Part shown: one piece after another, positions 44,609 through 56,633 of the stretch | How positions within the stretch are numbered: the stretch's first letter is position 1 | Layout: each line of letters opens with the position of its first letter | Source: Allantophomopsis cytisporea | Lineage: Eukaryota; Ascomycota; Leotiomycetes; Phacidiales; Phacidiaceae | DNA: 64,000 nucleotides | Assembly: GCA_024752435.1 (NCBI GenBank) | Contig: CP103037.1 | Location: 2,542,001 to 2,606,000, forward strand | Direction of reading: 5' to 3' | Notes under the pieces: generated by a model | The model's input: the letters and a program-made list of their open reading frames with translations, nothing else | The model's database searches: none | What the model was told of the DNA's origin: nothing | Program-made: the position numbers and the translations under genes

Positions 44609-46248
44609 TCAAAGGTTTGCTTTTATCACCACGTCTTTATTGAGATCTTCTGAAGCAACCAAAGTCTGCTTCAGAAGAACTCTATCACCACTGCTCCCCT
44701 GCATGATGATATTCTTGGGACTTTGTGACTTATCCAGGCTTCTCCAAGACCATCTTCGCAAAGCTTCTCCCTTTTCAACCCCTTCTAAGGCGTCGACTAC
44801 GTACTTCCCTACCACAGGTAAATATTTGAAAGCATGTCCACTGCCTCCTGTGGCCACCATGAGACCTCTTTTTCCAGCCACATTGTCAATGACAAGGTTA
44901 TTATCGAAAGAATCATTGTACCAGCAGACTCTGGAGCTACTTAACTCGATGCCGTGTTCAGCAAGCTCAGGCATAAACTCTGACACAAATGATCGAACAA
45001 CCTGGACAGCTTGAGCTGGGACCGCGGTGAATGGAGTTGGTGTCCATCGTGTCTGTGGCGTACTGCGTTCCTTTCCATCAGGCTGGAGGACCGGATTGGT
45101 ATACTTTGTACCACGATATCTTGAAACCCAGTCAACTCCAGTACAGTAATTTGAGGGGGGGGGTGAGATAACATACCCGATCTTGAGTCTTCCCTGACTA
45201 TCTCGTGGGAAACCGTAAATTCCACCACTTGCACCGTTCCGTATAGCATAAGAGTAAGAGGGGAAATTCTCAGGCGCAAACCTATCCCACAGAGGCGAAT
45301 TGCGGGGAATCTGGTAAAAGAAGACAGAGCCTGCGGTGGTCTCACACAGCCCGTCGAGTTCTGGGACAATTGTTGGAGTCCATCCGCCACCAGCAGCAAT
45401 AGTTGTCACTGCTTCGTATGCTGTTCCGCTTTCACTGAGGACTCCCGTGACAAACTCTGGGTCGGTGGGTGAGGTAATAAACTTCTTGAAAGTTCCCGCA
45501 GGGCCAAAAACGAATTTCACTCCGAGAGATCGTGCCTTATACAGAGCAAAACAACAAGCTTTGTCGGCGTTCAAAAAACCCCCAGCAATATCAAGGAGGG
45601 CACAGTAAGCCTTCCCCTTTTCTTGTCTATGAAATGGGTCCAAAGCATACCCATAACCTCTTTCTCTAGCTCTGGCATTATCAGTGGCATCTTGTACTAC
45701 AAACTGAGTTCCACCTTCGCCTACTGCCCTCATACTTTCCATGGATTGGATCTCAAAATCAGAGAGCGTTGGTGTTGTGGTGACAATGAGATTCCCGTTG
45801 TTGACGTATAAAACGTCATCTTTTGTGAGACCTGGAATAGTTTCTGAACACCCACTGAGCTCAATGTTCCATTTCTCCCAAACTCGAAGGGCCTCTATTG
45901 CTAGATTTTGATGGACTGTGTCTGTGCCATACGCACAGCGCATGATTTTGTTGATATCTACATTATTAGTTTCATATCTTCAAACTAGGCTGAAAGAAAT
46001 TACCTGCTGAGGCCGCATCACAGCCCGAGTCGTATGAATAGAAGGTTTTGTCATAGTCTTGCTTTAGATAAGTGTTAGAGACTTTAAACATCGGATAAAT
46101 TTCTAGAATGTATGCCAGCTACCTTGTCTATTACTGTGACGTTGGTATATCCTCGTTGTGCGAGGTGGATTGAAGTGCTGAGCCCAAATATGCCGGCTCC
46201 AATAACGAGGATTGGGTCATCAGTATTGACTTTTGCTTTTGGTGACAT
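44609..46248 (-). CDS. FAD-dependent amine oxidase (fructosyl-amino-acid / sarcosine oxidase-like)
   Basis: The model is complement(join(44609..45957, 46004..46061, 46123..46248)), giving 510 residues. The introns (46 and 61 nt) are phase-consistent. The dinucleotide motif VIGAGIFGLSTSIHLAQRGY starts near residue 14. YDKTFYSYDSGCDAASADINKIMRCAYG, spanning exons 2-3 (positions about 43-70), is typical of fungal fructosyl-amine oxidases and sarcosine/saccharopine-oxidase relatives. The C-terminal FAD site is ATGGSGHAFKYLPVVGKYV. Such enzymes oxidise secondary amines, releasing H2O2. No obvious C-terminal SKL-type peroxisomal signal is present (the end is KANL). It shares a roughly 610-bp promoter region with a Dal5-type permease, which suggests uptake plus oxidation of one substrate. 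Confidence 0.85.
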
Positions 46249-46858
46249 CTCCTGATAATAAAAGGACAAATTTGCTTGATTGCTCGTAGACGTCGTAGAA
46301 ACGAAAAAAGGAGATGTAGTGGCGTCTTATCCCAAATGTTGTCATACACAGCGTGCTTTGCGATTATTCGTATGATTTTTGCCTTATCGAGCGCGGGGCA
46401 ATCGGTAGCCGGGGTAAGTCCCATGTCATTATTTATCATTATGCAACATGCCTCTGAAGATCACCTCAACTCGCCATTCAGACTCAATAATACTCCAGAT
46501 GAAGCAACGTATCCCACTCTACAGCTTGTAAACCTTTTAAATACCCATTATCTTTTTCGATAGTGATATCTAGTATCCGACCCTGCAGCAAATGATGATA
46601 GATGCAATCTTGCAGATCTCTATCATGCGTGTCGCTATCGGAGGGACTGCAAAGTGAATATCATAGGCTACGACCTTTTAACCGCCGTGACCGCCTATCT
46701 AATGTAGCAGAGTTGTGTTCGAACCATTCCAATCGTACTCCAGCTGCTTGATAAGCTCGAAGCGACGAGAACGCAATTCTAGAAATTACAAAATTCAGAG
46801 AACCTCATATAGAGCTCACAACAGTTACATCTCCAATTTTGTGGTTTCTGGACAAATC
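46249..46858. promoter_or_regulatory. divergent promoter of FAD oxidase and MFS permease
   Basis: A 610-bp region between the two start codons. It contains scattered CCG/CGG triplets, for example AACCGCCGTGACCGCC near 46680-46695, but no clear inverted repeat. Shared control of the two genes is an inference from layout. Confidence 0.45.
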
Positions 46859-48556
46859 ATGTCGTCAAGTAGTGGTTTAGCTGCGAAAGCAGGTTCACCA
46901 GAAAGCCCGACAACGATCAAGGTTGATTCAAGAGTTGAAAGCAATGATGTCGATATTGGAGAGGTTGAATCGATTAATCCAGCAGTTGAACGGAACCTAG
47001 TACGAAAGCTGGATGTCAGATTGCTGCCATTGCTAAGTCTGATGTACCTATTTAACAGTGTTAGTATTTCTAAGCTTCGTTGTTAATTCCAACTGACGTG
47101 AAGCAGATTGATAGATCAAATCTCGGAAACGCAGAAACCGACACACTCAGCGAGGATCTCGGCCTGGTTGGTAACCAATATGCTGATACGCTGTTGATAT
47201 TCTACATTACGTTCTGTACTCTCGATATGCCTTCAAATGTCTTGCTGAAGAAATTCTCTGCAAAGTATTGGCTACCATTCTTGATGATCGGATGGTAAGT
47301 GGAGCATAACATCTTGATGGATTTTGCTGATTTTCCAGGGGATCTGTGACTTTGTTACAATGTGCGGCATTCAACTGGGCAGGTCTCGTGGTTTGTAGAG
47401 TGATTATGGGAGCATTCGAAGCAGGATTCTTCGCGGGTCAGTATATGTTCAGCCGACTCCTTTTTAGAAACAATCATTGACGAATCCAGGCGTCATCTAC
47501 TACCTCACAATCTTCTACAAGAGAGACGAGTTGGCCTTTCGTCTCGCAACATTTTACGGCGCAGCAACGATAGCAGGGGCATTTAGCGGGCTTATCGCGT
47601 GGGGGGTGTTCCAGATTCACGATCCAAGAGTAGCCGGCTGGAAATGGTTGATGATCATCGAAGGAGGATGTACAATTCTTCTCGCAGCATTTGCATTCTT
47701 CTGGCTTCCATTGAGTCCAGGGACTTGTCAATGGTTCACTGAGGAAGAGAAAGAAGTTGCCATAAATCGGATGCTTAATGATGGATCTGTGAGAACAGAC
47801 GAGAAGATGGATTTCCACTCCTCCGTGAAGCATATCCTGAACTGGAGGATTATGGTATATGCCGTTATGGCTTTTGCTTACGGAACTGCTGGTGCGTTTG
47901 TGGGAAGCTTCACACCTCAGCTTGTTTCGAGACTTGGATATTCAACAGTCAAGACGAATCTTTACACAGTCGCTCGTAAGTATGTTCCGGATTTCTTGTT
48001 AAGCATCAGCTAATAATCTACAGCATATTGTGTTGGTACAGTGGTTCTTCTTATAATCAGCCGCTCTTCGGATCACTTCCGTGAGCGATCCTTTCATATG
48101 GCGTTTGCAATGTGCATCACCATGATTGGGTTCATTCTCTTCGCAACAGTGAACTCAGACTCAAGCCCAGGGGTAACTTACTTTGCCACATTCATGCTTA
48201 CTTCGGGAGCGTTCGTACCCAGTTGTTTATTCCATAGTTGGCATAACAATAATACGCCATCGGAGAATGGACGTGCAGCGATTACGGGATTTCTCACTGG
48301 TGCTGCCAACTCAGGAGGTATTGTGAGCTCTTTAGCTTTCAATGCTAAGACAGCACCAAAATACATCCCCGCTGTGATTGTTGGTGCTGTCTTGCAAGCA
48401 ATTGGAATTATAATTGTTCTAGGCTTTGGCTTCTGGATGAGACTTGACAATAGACGACGCGATAGAGAGCAAGGAGTTGTCTTAAAGCCAAAGGATATTC
48501 AGACGAAGAACCTGACTATGGGCCATGATGATCCGTCGTGGAGGTGGACAAGTTGA
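46859..48556 (+). CDS. MFS permease, Dal5/allantoate permease type
   Basis: The model is join(46859..47059, 47107..47294, 47339..47436, 47490..47975, 48024..48556), giving 501 residues. Four introns (47, 44, 53 and 48 nt) are phase-consistent. TM1 is interrupted by intron 1 just before the family motif IDRSNLGNAET. Other marks are GAFEAGFFAGVIYYLTIFYKRDELAFR (about residues 153-179), GWKWLMIIEGGC before the central loop, and a late SWHNNNTPSENGRAAITG. It is a 12-helix importer of the anion:cation symporter family. Its divergent neighbour is an FAD amine oxidase, so an amine, Amadori product or related organic anion is a plausible substrate. Confidence 0.9.
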
Positions 48557-49579
48557 TCGAAGTCCAACAATTGAAGACCATGTTTAGTATGAAAACAATT
48601 TGTTTGTAAGAAAAACCACAGGGTGTGATTGTATGTGGTAACTTTCCTGAGCATAGATCATGTGCACTAGCAATCATATAATATTGATTGTTGATTTCTG
48701 CTTATGAACGTTTGGGCTCTCAGCATGACTTTGGATGTACTACATAAGTCTTGATGTATGTGGTAAGGGATATGTTTTTTATGTAAAGAAGCTAAGTTCT
48801 GAATCCTAATTCGCAGTAAGGCAGACAGCTCATATATATCATAGCATAGAAGTAGAACCTATATTTGTATTTGTTACTTTAGATTGACCCTAAAGGAGAT
48901 CCCCCGACTTAAGAGTTTAAGCACTGGACTAGCTTCTGACATTGATCTGAAAGTTCTTGAATAAGAATTTTAAGCCACCTTCAATACTGAGTGATACTTA
49001 CAAACAGTTAGCCTTAGTGGTGCTTAAAATCCGGTTTGTCTAATCTACTTATATGTACTATTTGCTGGTACTTAAGTAGACACAGTATAATAATAAAGAT
49101 AAGACTAGCTTAACTGTACTAGGAACGCCATTTGATGGAAATGATAATGGTCTATGTACCTAACTTGGCGTAGGTTTTAAAGGTGTTTCTTAAATATCTA
49201 ACGATTGGAGCTAGATATATATACCGAAACTTCTTGTAATAAGTAACAACTGAGGTGGAAGATGCTACTGGAGGAGCGGCCGGACAAATGTTCTTAGATC
49301 TAGACCTGCACACCCATTGTATGAAACCGAAGAAATATTGGTATCGCTGAAACCGTACTGTTAGACTTGCCCCTGCTTTGTTTACTCGTCAGGTATTTCG
49401 AGATGTCAAGGCCAATTGTTAAGTCGAAACATATTTGCACAACTTATACTGCTCAAGTATTCTAATGTCTTGATTTATTGCTATATACTTATACTGACAA
49501 ATACCAGAACACTCATGGGTGCAGTGTACACGAGGAAGGGCCCATCTTTCCTCTTTATTTTCGTCTGTTTGCCGTAATT
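48557..49579. other. AT-rich gene-free region
   Basis: About 1 kb of AT-rich sequence without ORFs of note. The composition recalls decayed repetitive DNA, but I could not identify any element or terminal repeats. Confidence 0.45.
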
Positions 49580-50951
49580 TCAAACTCCACAGCTCGGAAT
49601 AGGTTTACAATTCCCTCCCTCAGCTACCAATACATCCGCTATAAGCTCGAATTTTGCAGACAAGAACAGACTCAAATCTGCTCCGCTCGCTGCATGACCA
49701 AGCTTAGTCAAGTGTGAGAAATATTTAGTGGGCCAACTTGGATGGTTGCTATGCAGCCACTGCATGAGAATCACTATTTCGCTGCGAAAAGGGCAGATCA
49801 CCGCTTTAGTAGTAGGCATCTCCTGCACATACACCTGCTCAGCGAAGCGCACTCGCTTCCGACCGTTGGGGATGTTAGAATTTGCTTGAGAAATCAATTA
49901 GACAATCGACTCAGTTGATATTCCATAGCAAAATGCCAGGCTAGAAGGTATACTTACCAGAGCCGCCATCAGGCATCTCTTTGTTTTTATACTGCACATA
50001 ATCTGTAGTAATGCTTCTAAACTCGCGCTTTCTTTCAGGGTTTAGTTGCCGCAAGTACTTGGGAGGATGAGCATTGATATCCTGGTTTTCGGTCTCCTCA
50101 GTCTGCCTACCATCACCTTGGGTATCAATATATCTGCGTATATTATCGGCTGGGGATACAGCCTCGGAGTACCCGGGTGGCGTGCCTTGTCGCTGCTCTG
50201 CATTGGAAGGGACATCAAGGGTGGCAACAGAGGGTGTATCAATAGTAGGAGCAGAGGAACCGGCTCGTCCAGGCACAATTGACGGTTCAATGACCCTGTC
50301 TATGTTGATGTTACCCCAGTCGTTGCAAACTCTGCCTGCCTTATGATCATCACAGGATGTAAAGTCGATGGCATTGTTCAACATTTGTCCTTTACTGACT
50401 TTTTGGCAAAGAGTTTCGAGCATTTGGAGATGTTGTTCTCCGACTACAACGTAAGCGTAGAAATCCTTCGTTTGAGAGAGACTTTGCAGGGCAACTAGCG
50501 CATCTGTGGCCTTCTCGGAAGTTGGAAGAAGTGGCGATCTATCAGCTTTGGGAATGTATACTTCGCTACAGCTACGAAGTCTGAATCGCAGACAGTGTAT
50601 AGCGGGATTGGTGGGGTTCGGGGCAAGGGGGGCCCGCCTCAAAGCAAGAACAGTAGACTCAGAGAGTCTGCACTTTTCTATGGATCGTACAGAGAAATTA
50701 GGCTCTTCGATATCGCAATTAAACATATCCGCTTGAACAACCAGGGTGAGAGTTTTCTGGCGAGGACGAGATTGACTATGTGTTTTGAATTTGACAGGTA
50801 AGGTGAACGAAAGGAGCAATTCGCGATTTGATTCGGTATCGAGACATACACTTATTTGAAGGTTGTCGTCTACACTGCCAAGGTAGCATAAAGTATCTGA
50901 CTGGTCTTCCCTCCATTCTATAAGAGCACGTCTTGTGAGATAATTCGCCAT
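49580..50951 (-). CDS. uncharacterised protein
   Basis: The model is complement(join(49580..49884, 49958..50951)), giving 432 residues. The 73-nt intron has donor GTAAGT and is phase-consistent. I do not recognise a known domain. The N-terminal half (about 1-200) looks folded, with alternating hydrophobic segments (DNLQISVCLDTESNRELLLSF, positions about 23-43) and the block YAYVVVGEQHLQMLETLCQKV. A middle, Pro/Ser/Asp-rich part (about 215-320) is probably disordered and includes a PPGY motif, a possible WW-domain ligand. Exon 2 adds a compact C-terminal segment rich in Trp/His/Leu (MQWLHSNHPSWPTKYFSHL). No signal peptide or TM helix. The 36-bp minisatellite starts 220 bp upstream of the start codon. 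Confidence 0.65.
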
Positions 50952-52947
50952 AGCTTTTGATGAAAGCACAACAGACAGTACGAGCAGTTATCTGAAAATT
51001 GTATAATCAGCTACGCGATTTGAACAAAACGTATTAAGGAGCAAGAAAACCCATGTATGATTCTATACACGATCCCTACCCACCCAGGCTTTGCACCTTG
51101 AGAGCAGCCTTGACTCCTCAATCCTTGGAGAGGTAGATGTTGTACCTAGCAGTCGTTGCGTTGCCTTAGTCTGCTCGACCTCGATCCGCCCGAAGGAGAT
51201 GCTGATCTGCTCGACCTCGATCCGCCCGAAGGAGATGCTGGTCTGCTCGACCTCGATCCACCCGAAGGAGATGCTGGTCTGCTCGACCTCGATCCACCCG
51301 AAGGAGATGCTGGTCTGCTCGACCTCGATCCACCCGAAGGAGATGCTGGTCTGCTCGACCTCGATCCACCCGAAGGAGATGCTGGTCTGCTCGACCTCGA
51401 TCCACCCGAAGGAGATGCTGCTCTGCTGCTATTCGGAAGTATAATAAGACGTTATAGATGGCATGGACGTGAAAATAAATGAAGAGACTGTTGGTTCCAA
51501 GAACATGAGTACAGGAGTGAGGGTATTGATATTATTGTTACGGTTACAATTGACGAGGTTGGAATACTCACGTGACACTGCATGGGTCGACGAAACGACG
51601 GGTACTTATCTCAGGTCATGACAGAAACTGAATCTCGGCAAATAGGCTCGTGCACCACAGAGGCATTTTAATACATATGTAAGTGCTCGCGACTGTAGAA
51701 AATCTAAAGAGTGCCTTTGCTCTTTAAAAAGTCTTTCAAGTAAACTGCCCATCATTCTCTTCTATTGCGCATGTAATATACCAAAACCGTTTGTGTACTT
51801 GTGATATATATATACCTCACCACTACTTGCATTCAAACCTTTAATCAATACAAAAGGATATAGTCCCATAGCCTCTAGTATCGCAACTCAGGATTTACCT
51901 TAGATTTAGAGGACAATCAAAACCCGTTCGTCTCTAATTGAGCAAGGTACACCAAAACTTGTAATACGGCAGTAAAATGCCAGTTTGCCAAGAGATATTG
52001 AGACAAGTCGTACAAAAGTAAATATACACTTCAAATTTTTTTCACCTAGCTTTCTACGCCTCCTCACCAACATTCCTCAAACGACACTTGGTCGCCTTTT
52101 ACAGCTCAACCCCACTTTTTTTTGAATCATCAAATCTTGAATGGCGAATCTTAGTGTATACGGGGTTTATTTGTTTTGGATATGAGCTGAGAGCATCTGA
52201 CAAGGGAATATATGCATCCCACCCAAGTAGGCGGATAGGATTAGAGTTCGAAAGTGGCGGCTAGGTCTGGACCCAAAAAGTTTAATCCTCTACATCTGAT
52301 ACTCAATGCTGCGCTACTGTACTATGAAGTAGTGCTATGCCAGCCACAGATCCAACTGATCTACTACTTAGAATGATGAGAAGGATCCTGGCGCTGTGCT
52401 AATGCAGCGGGTTCGTATCTGACTGGTGCTTGGCGCGTACCGATCCTAGTTTACCAATTGTCTGACGATGAACAAAGCTTGGTAAGTTTGTATAGATTCG
52501 CTTGAAATAATGGTGTTGTTCACATACTCATGGTCATTAAGCTCAGCCGATTCATAAGATGGCGGCCTGAGAATGTCACACTACTTATCATCAGACAATG
52601 TTACTTAAGACATCAAAGGTATCACGGCACTACTAGTTGATCAATTAATGCTTGGAGTGATATCGTTTTGGAACGTGAAGGTTTTTCGTACTACTAAGGC
52701 TGACTATATCTAAGAGAAAGAAAAAGAAAATAGAACTTCCATCATGAAATAACAGGTAGGGTGGGAAATCGAGAAATATTGATGACTTATTAAAGAACAG
52801 AGACAAGCATTTATCAACTGCTAAGTATAAACTTAACCAATCCTTGCATTAAAACAGTTCATGAGCACTCGGAGAATATCTATTCAATCATTAAGGTAAC
52901 AAAAACAAAAATGTCGGAAGTTTGCCATTTCTTACTCCCCTCATGCT
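50952..52947. other. gene-free region with minisatellite
   Basis: It contains the 36-bp minisatellite (51171-51422); the rest is AT-rich and without credible ORFs. A sequence resembling a tRNA T-arm (GGGTTCGTATC near 52409) was checked, and no cloverleaf could be built. Confidence 0.5.
51171..51422. repeat. 36-bp minisatellite, seven units
   Basis: Seven near-identical 36-bp units are in tandem (consensus begins CTGCTCGACCTCGATCCACC). Units 1-2 have GCCCG where units 3-7 have ACCCG, and the ends of units 1 and 7 differ by a base or so. The unit length is a multiple of three and no stop codon occurs in any of the six frames, so ORFs on both strands cross the array (for example LLDLDPPEGDAG repeats). 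No start, splice or domain context supports a protein. Confidence 0.9.
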
Positions 52948-54182
52948 TTATCTTGTATACGCGGGCAAACTCTCAGTTGGCCCTGTAGTTACTCCATTGG
53001 TATCAGACTCATTGTAAACCGGCGGTATCTCCTCAAGCGAAGCAATATTGGCTGAATCATCCAGTTTCTCCGAGTGAAGAAACAACCCATGGACTATAAG
53101 GTTGAGACGATGCTCCTTCTCCAAAGATACCATTGTAAATCTCCACTCAAGCTGATATGTCCTTGACATATTATAAGAGTGGAATGACGGAGGAATAAAG
53201 CATCTAAGATTGTGGTCGTATTGGGTATTGGTTAAGGTACTCCGGATATTGACCGGAAAGAAGTCTCCGACTTCAAGTCGGGTATTGAGAGGCATACTTT
53301 GATTCATGCCGTGCTTGGCACCTATCGAATGGTGATCTTCGCCTTCAGAGAAATGGTTTGATACTGTGCTCGTTGCTCGTGTGTGTGTGATAGACTTAAG
53401 AATGCACTCTGCATCTTTAAGGTAGATTTCTGGGAGGATATCCTCCTCTGTTCCCACGCTCAGGATCATGAATGGATCTAATTCTCCTCCAATAACCAAA
53501 GCGGTTGGTGTCTGGAGTTCGACTTGAACTTCAAAGTTCCGTGTTGTAGTGTAGCTCTAGAAACTATCTTCGAAAGCCTCTCTCGTTCTCAAGGCCCTAA
53601 CTTTTCCATCATCCCCAACCCAATACTTGAAATTAAATGTGTCCTTTATTGTTTTGCGTATGGGCGGAATATCTGTCTCCATCCTGACAGGGATAAAGAC
53701 CAGTTCTTGTTTCATCTCCAAGGACTTGAAGATTCGTGGGATCTTTGCTTTTACCTTGTATTCGACACTAGCCTCATGATTTCCATTCCGCAAGTAGGCA
53801 GACGGAGGTAGCAACTGAGGTTCAGCAACGAACCATCCTCTTCGGTGCCTAGCCAGTTCTCTTTCTTTAAAGTCGTTAATGCAGTCCACGTCACTTCGCT
53901 CCGGAAAATCGAAAGAAAATGGCCAGGAGTGCTCGCCAGCTCTGAGTTTGTAAGGACCTCTGAAAATAACCTTGTTGAATTGAAGAGCACGACTTTGTGT
54001 CTGTAACATTTGTTGTCGCCTTGCGGAATGGCAACACTTGCCTTTCCATAGAATCTCACGAAGACACTGTCAACATCCTCATCCTTCTCATTTTGTAGAA
54101 TGACAGTTCCTGTGACCTTTTTCCTAAGGACGTAAATATGATCTTTGGCGGTATCATGTTGAATCTTAAAGATTGGAGACAT
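52948..54182 (-). pseudogene. arrestin-like protein gene with disrupted frame
   Basis: The start MSPIFKIQHDTAKDHIYVLRK...VFVRFYGKASVAI matches the first strands of an arrestin N-domain. The next strands, FNKVIFRGPYKLRAGEHSWPFSFDFPE, lie in another frame; the switch falls near 53975-53985, as if one base were lost. Further on, a TAG at 53557-53559 interrupts the second frame, which then continues through VQVELQTPTALVIGG to 52948. The stop could be removed by a 45-nt in-phase intron (53557-53601, GTTAGG...TCTAG). A 59-nt intron (54001-54059) could bridge the frame change, but it would delete the conserved VRFYGKASV strand. So it is either a decayed gene, a sequencing error, or an odd gene model. 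Intact relatives recruit Rsp5-type ubiquitin ligases to membrane transporters. Confidence 0.55.
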
Positions 54183-56306
54183 TGTATCTGAGATGTGACA
54201 ATAACGGTAATTAAGTTAGAAGATGGGCTTAGCACTTACTATGTAGATTAAGATCTACTATGGAAATATAAATCGCTCAAGATTAGGCACCCTACAACTA
54301 GGATGTGCCGCCAATCAGATGTTATTCCACCAATTGATCCCTACACCATCAAACTGCGAGAATATTCTTTAATAGGAAGGTATCTACCTGGGTATGTATG
54401 CAGTACGTATGAACACAAAGTACTTATCTATCTTCGTCTTGCAGGAGCAGCCTGCGCGTCATTAGGTATGTCATGTTGTAGCTCAGCAATGCTGCAGCAA
54501 GAAGGCTGGGAGGAAAGAGTGTAGGTCACGTGCCATATAAGGAACCATTTTCACTTGACGGTAAAAATCCTTGGGTAAACACATAAGGAAATTGATATGC
54601 AACACCAGACACAGATGCATTAACGGGAACTGAAGAGACTGTAGTCTATCGATCAGTTTCATTTGCATACCTAGGTCCAAGCAAATACTCTGATGCTCCC
54701 CTCGTTTTCAGCAGCGACATGCTATCCTCTTCTTTGATATTGACCAAGCTCAAGAACGCATGAGGAGAACCAATAATCTTAAATTTACAGAGTCATATAA
54801 ATTTTCAATCTTTCAGCTCAGCAGGATTAGCTTTTTTCTCTTTTCTAAAATAGGTTCAGCCTGTCCTTGTTTACAATCACTGAAATGGCAGTGAACTGAT
54901 CTAGATTTATGTTTCGAGTATTTCTACAATAAAGCATTAAAGGTGGACCAAAAAACTCTGGTGTTTCCATCCAGACATATTCTATTTTATTGAGTAACTG
55001 CTCTCTTGGTGTTAATATACGAGTTCATCAGTGAGCGAAGGTAGATAGTAGTAATGATAGGATCACTGCCGTTGTCTGTGTGAATATTAACTACGCGTCG
55101 AATGCACATTTCGAATTACAAACCTTGAATCTTACGTACTACGAAAATTCATACGCTCTTTCGCTGAATTAGTTTCGTAGAAATTAAGGCATACTCAGTT
55201 TACAATATGTAACTCATCTAGAGGCAAATACCTCGCCGTCGTAACCGGTAATCTTAGTTGGGACCGGGAAGGAACAATGGCCTCAACAATAACATGACGA
55301 CCAAGATCTATAGGAAGTTTTGGAAAGGAACACGTCTGGAAGATTTATTCACTGTGTAAGTTTCAATATCTACCATCGCAGATGCAGCCCTTCGCATAAG
55401 CGGAGCACACACGCTCCCGCCCAAAGCCTATGCAGTTGCTGGAACTGGTTGACCGATCAGATTTGAAGACAGGCTCTCAAAAACATCATATAATGCATAC
55501 TTGCTCAGTATTTTGCAACGCTGACGAGACAACGGACCTCGATGATCTCAGCAAAAGAGAGTATATCTACCATAGTTACATATCGGATAACTATTTCCAA
55601 ATCGAAGCTGAATTCATTTACCATACACATATATTACCAAGAAGAATGATATACAGGCAAAAAGGGACTTTGGGAACAGAGGAGAGAGTTGGATGGGAAA
55701 GAGGCATGAACTTCCTATTTCTCAAGAGTGGTGTTCCGCTGAAAGATTTGTATATTGGCCTGGGCTGATGGTTTTGAGGATATGTTGCATTATCTGCATG
55801 TTACTATTTATTATCTCATAAGGCGGGTTTGGACAGAGAATAAACGTGTACAAGCGCAGCGCGATCCAAGTCAATGAATAGCCATCACTGTCAGCGTCCT
55901 CACCACTATAACTATCTTGATTATTATACCCATCTTGATCAGTATACATATTCTCACCATTAACTTCTCACTAAGATTTAGAAGGCTAATGCAAAGAATC
56001 ATTTAAATTTCTCGGCGAATCTCTCAGCAGCGTACACCCAAGTGAGTATTTGATGTGCGATATCGTATGGAGTGAATAAACTGTAATTCAAGATCTAGAA
56101 GGAATGGATATAGTCGTCAGGGCTTGAACATAGCAACAAACATGGAGATAATATCCCCCTCTTTAATCGAAGGATATAACATTATGCTGTATGGCGCTGG
56201 GCATTTGAAATGCTGGAGTTATACTGCTCCCCCCATCGGCCCCATATCGTCCCACGTATCGCGGTGTTGTAATTGATCGTTCAATCGAAACCCGTAAAGT
56301 AGTTCT
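54183..56306. other. gene-free region
   Basis: About 2.1 kb without a supported gene. A 112-codon plus-strand ORF at 55430 and several shorter ones lack motifs and splice partners I can defend. The sequence is AT-rich and without long tandem repeats. Confidence 0.45.
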
Positions 56307-56633
56307 TCAGACACCACCGCCTGTAATAGTAATCAGTACCATGAATTTGCAGAGCTGATTGTCAGATCTTACCACTTCGTCCAGCAGCAACAGCATATTT
56401 GCCATCAATCGCATTGGCTTTCTTAGCAGCTTGACTACGCTGCTGCACAGCACTCCACTTCAGCGCGAGAAACGCACCACTCGCACCCAGGAAGGCTGCT
56501 GTGAGTAAAATCGAGGTCCGCTGACGCCTAAGAAAGAATTAGTTATAAGCTGTTGAGTTACGCCCAAGGTCCTTCAGCTTTCCACAGAAGAGGGGAACTC
56601 AATGACGTACGATGGTAACTGGTGTGGCGCCAT
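56307..56633 (-). CDS. small single-TM protein, probably mitochondrial
   Basis: The model is complement(join(56307..56320, 56373..56527, 56611..56633)), giving 63 residues. The terminal exons are only 23 and 14 nt; both introns (83 and 52 nt) are GT-AG and phase-consistent. The start MAPHQLPSRQRTS leads into one hydrophobic helix (ILLTAAFLGASGAFLALKW, about residues 14-32). A basic, Ala/Gln-rich stretch and a Gly-rich end (AAGRSGGGV) follow. The layout resembles small inner-membrane proteins of mitochondria; I do not recognise a named family. The coherent splice sites and clean frame through all three exons are the main evidence. Confidence 0.7.

Noticed and set aside
51091..51482. Repeat proteins (STSIHPKEML or LLDLDPPEGDAG arrays) over the minisatellite
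   Set aside because: All six frames are open by the nature of the repeat, and no start or splice context favours one.
52400..52450. tRNA-like GGGTTCGTATC segment
   Set aside because: There is no matching acceptor stem or anticodon arm around it.
55430..55768. 112-codon plus-strand ORF
   Set aside because: It has an ATG but no recognised motif, and its surroundings are AT-rich and non-coding in appearance.
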